From assembly GCA_030040395.1 (NCBI GenBank), contig JASHTU010000341.1, positions 1-6,195 on the forward strand: 6,195 nucleotides of DNA, written 5' to 3'. Shown here piece after piece: positions 5,438-6,195 of this stretch. Both the position numbers and the translations under genes were made by a program. Each line of letters opens with the position of its first letter. Positions within the stretch are counted from its first letter, which is position 1. The notes below the pieces were generated by a model. That model saw only the letters and a program-made list of their open reading frames with translations, was not told where the DNA came from and ran no database searches. The DNA comes from Acidobacteriaceae bacterium (GTDB taxonomy: Bacteria; Acidobacteriota; Terriglobia; Terriglobales; Acidobacteriaceae).

Positions 5438-5449
5438 GGATCTTTGACA
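5438..5449 (+). promoter_or_regulatory. boxA antitermination site of the rRNA leader
   Basis: GGATCTTTGACA followed by AATT resembles the rRNA boxA (TGCTCTTTAACA followed by AATT in E. coli), the RNA site for NusB and ribosomal protein S10. Its place about 150 nt before 16S is as expected. A second, shorter copy of its core lies at 5565-5573. Confidence 0.6.
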
Positions 5450-5470
5450 AATTGGTTGAACGTGCCAGTC

Positions 5471-5506
5471 GTGAGAAGCGGTCGGGTTTGGCTCGATCGG
5501 TCTCAC
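5471..5506 (+). other. Leader hairpin after boxA
   Basis: GTGAGA (5471-5476) pairs with TCTCAC (5501-5506), and inside it CGGTCG (5479-5484) pairs with CGATCG (5494-5499) with one G-U pair, leaving a 9-nt loop. The 12 bp in two helices make it one of the stronger folds in the leader; it may guide processing or 16S folding. Confidence 0.45.
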
Positions 5507-5511
5507 AAGGT

Positions 5512-5543
5512 AAGGCGCCGTGCGGCGCTTTCGAGAGAAAGCG
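5512..5543 (+). other. Two competing hairpins in the 16S leader
   Basis: Fold A pairs 5512-5519 with 5524-5531 (8 bp, loop GTGC). Fold B pairs CGCTTTC (5526-5532) with GAAAGCG (5537-5543) around a GAGA (GNRA-type) loop. Bases 5526-5531 are needed by both, so only one can form at a time. Confidence 0.45.
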
Positions 5544-5548
5544 AGCGC

Positions 5549-5564
5549 GGGCGCGGCCGCGCCC
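5549..5564. repeat. 16-bp perfect palindrome near the 16S start
   Basis: GGGCGCGGCCGCGCCC reads the same on both strands and is all G and C. In RNA it folds to a 6-bp stem with a GGCC loop, about 40 nt before mature 16S. Confidence 0.6.
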
Positions 5565-5602
5565 ATCTTTGACCTCCGTCGAGTGGGCGAGGCCATCAGG
5601 CT

Positions 5603-6195
<593 letters not shown>

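Larger units (their letters stand above)
4789..5602 (+). other. Gene-free rRNA promoter and leader region
   Basis: About 814 bp with no protein gene I can support: the open frames here have no recognisable motifs and run through the promoter and hairpin elements. The first 150 bp hold the hairpin after the MarC gene and two DnaA-box-like motifs. From 4939 on it reads as an rRNA promoter and leader: two promoter modules at 4939-4967 and 5272-5300 and a string of compact hairpins. These include 5062-5068 with 5074-5080 (7 bp, perfect), 5133-5138 with 5143-5148 (6 bp, AAAA loop) and 5379-5384 with 5390-5395 (6 bp, CAGAA loop). A boxA site and further stems run up to the 16S gene. No tRNA was found. 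Confidence 0.6.

Overview
The window is high-GC bacterial DNA with every gene on the + strand. It ends in the first ~590 nt of a 16S rRNA gene whose sequence is of Acidobacteriota type, most like the Terriglobia (subgroup 1-like); this placement is from recognising the rRNA, not from a search. The high GC content, the PspC-domain protein and the Tat-type secreted cupin fit that assignment.

Layout. (a) 1-1087: the 3' end of a PspC-domain membrane protein gene, then an alpha/beta-hydrolase gene 8 nt downstream, probably one transcript. (b) 1144-1747: a self-contained unit with a good promoter, a gene for a Tat-exported single-domain cupin, and a short hairpin/T-tract terminator. (c) 1800-4788: a methionine-salvage cluster, mtnB, mtnD and mtnC, followed 24 nt later by a MarC-family membrane protein gene. 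MtnB, MtnC and MtnD carry out three consecutive steps: dehydration of methylthioribulose-1-phosphate, enolisation/dephosphorylation to the acireductone, and oxidation to 4-methylthio-2-oxobutanoate. mtnD and mtnC overlap by ATGA. The isomerase (mtnA), the kinase or phosphorylase and the final aminotransferase are not in the window. (d) 4789-5602: about 800 bp without a convincing protein gene, read here as an rRNA promoter and leader region with two similar promoter modules, many hairpins and a boxA-type antitermination site. (e) 5603-6195: 16S rRNA, cut by the window end.

Nothing here is clearly a new biological system. The points most worth a second look are: the near-leaderless mtnB promoter with an inverted repeat over its -35 region; a 15-bp coding tandem repeat that appears to lengthen a loop of MtnB; a structured element between mtnB and mtnD; a duplicated 15-nt promoter/initiation module in front of the rRNA operon; and mutually exclusive hairpins in the 16S leader. 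All promoter, terminator and folding calls were made by eye.
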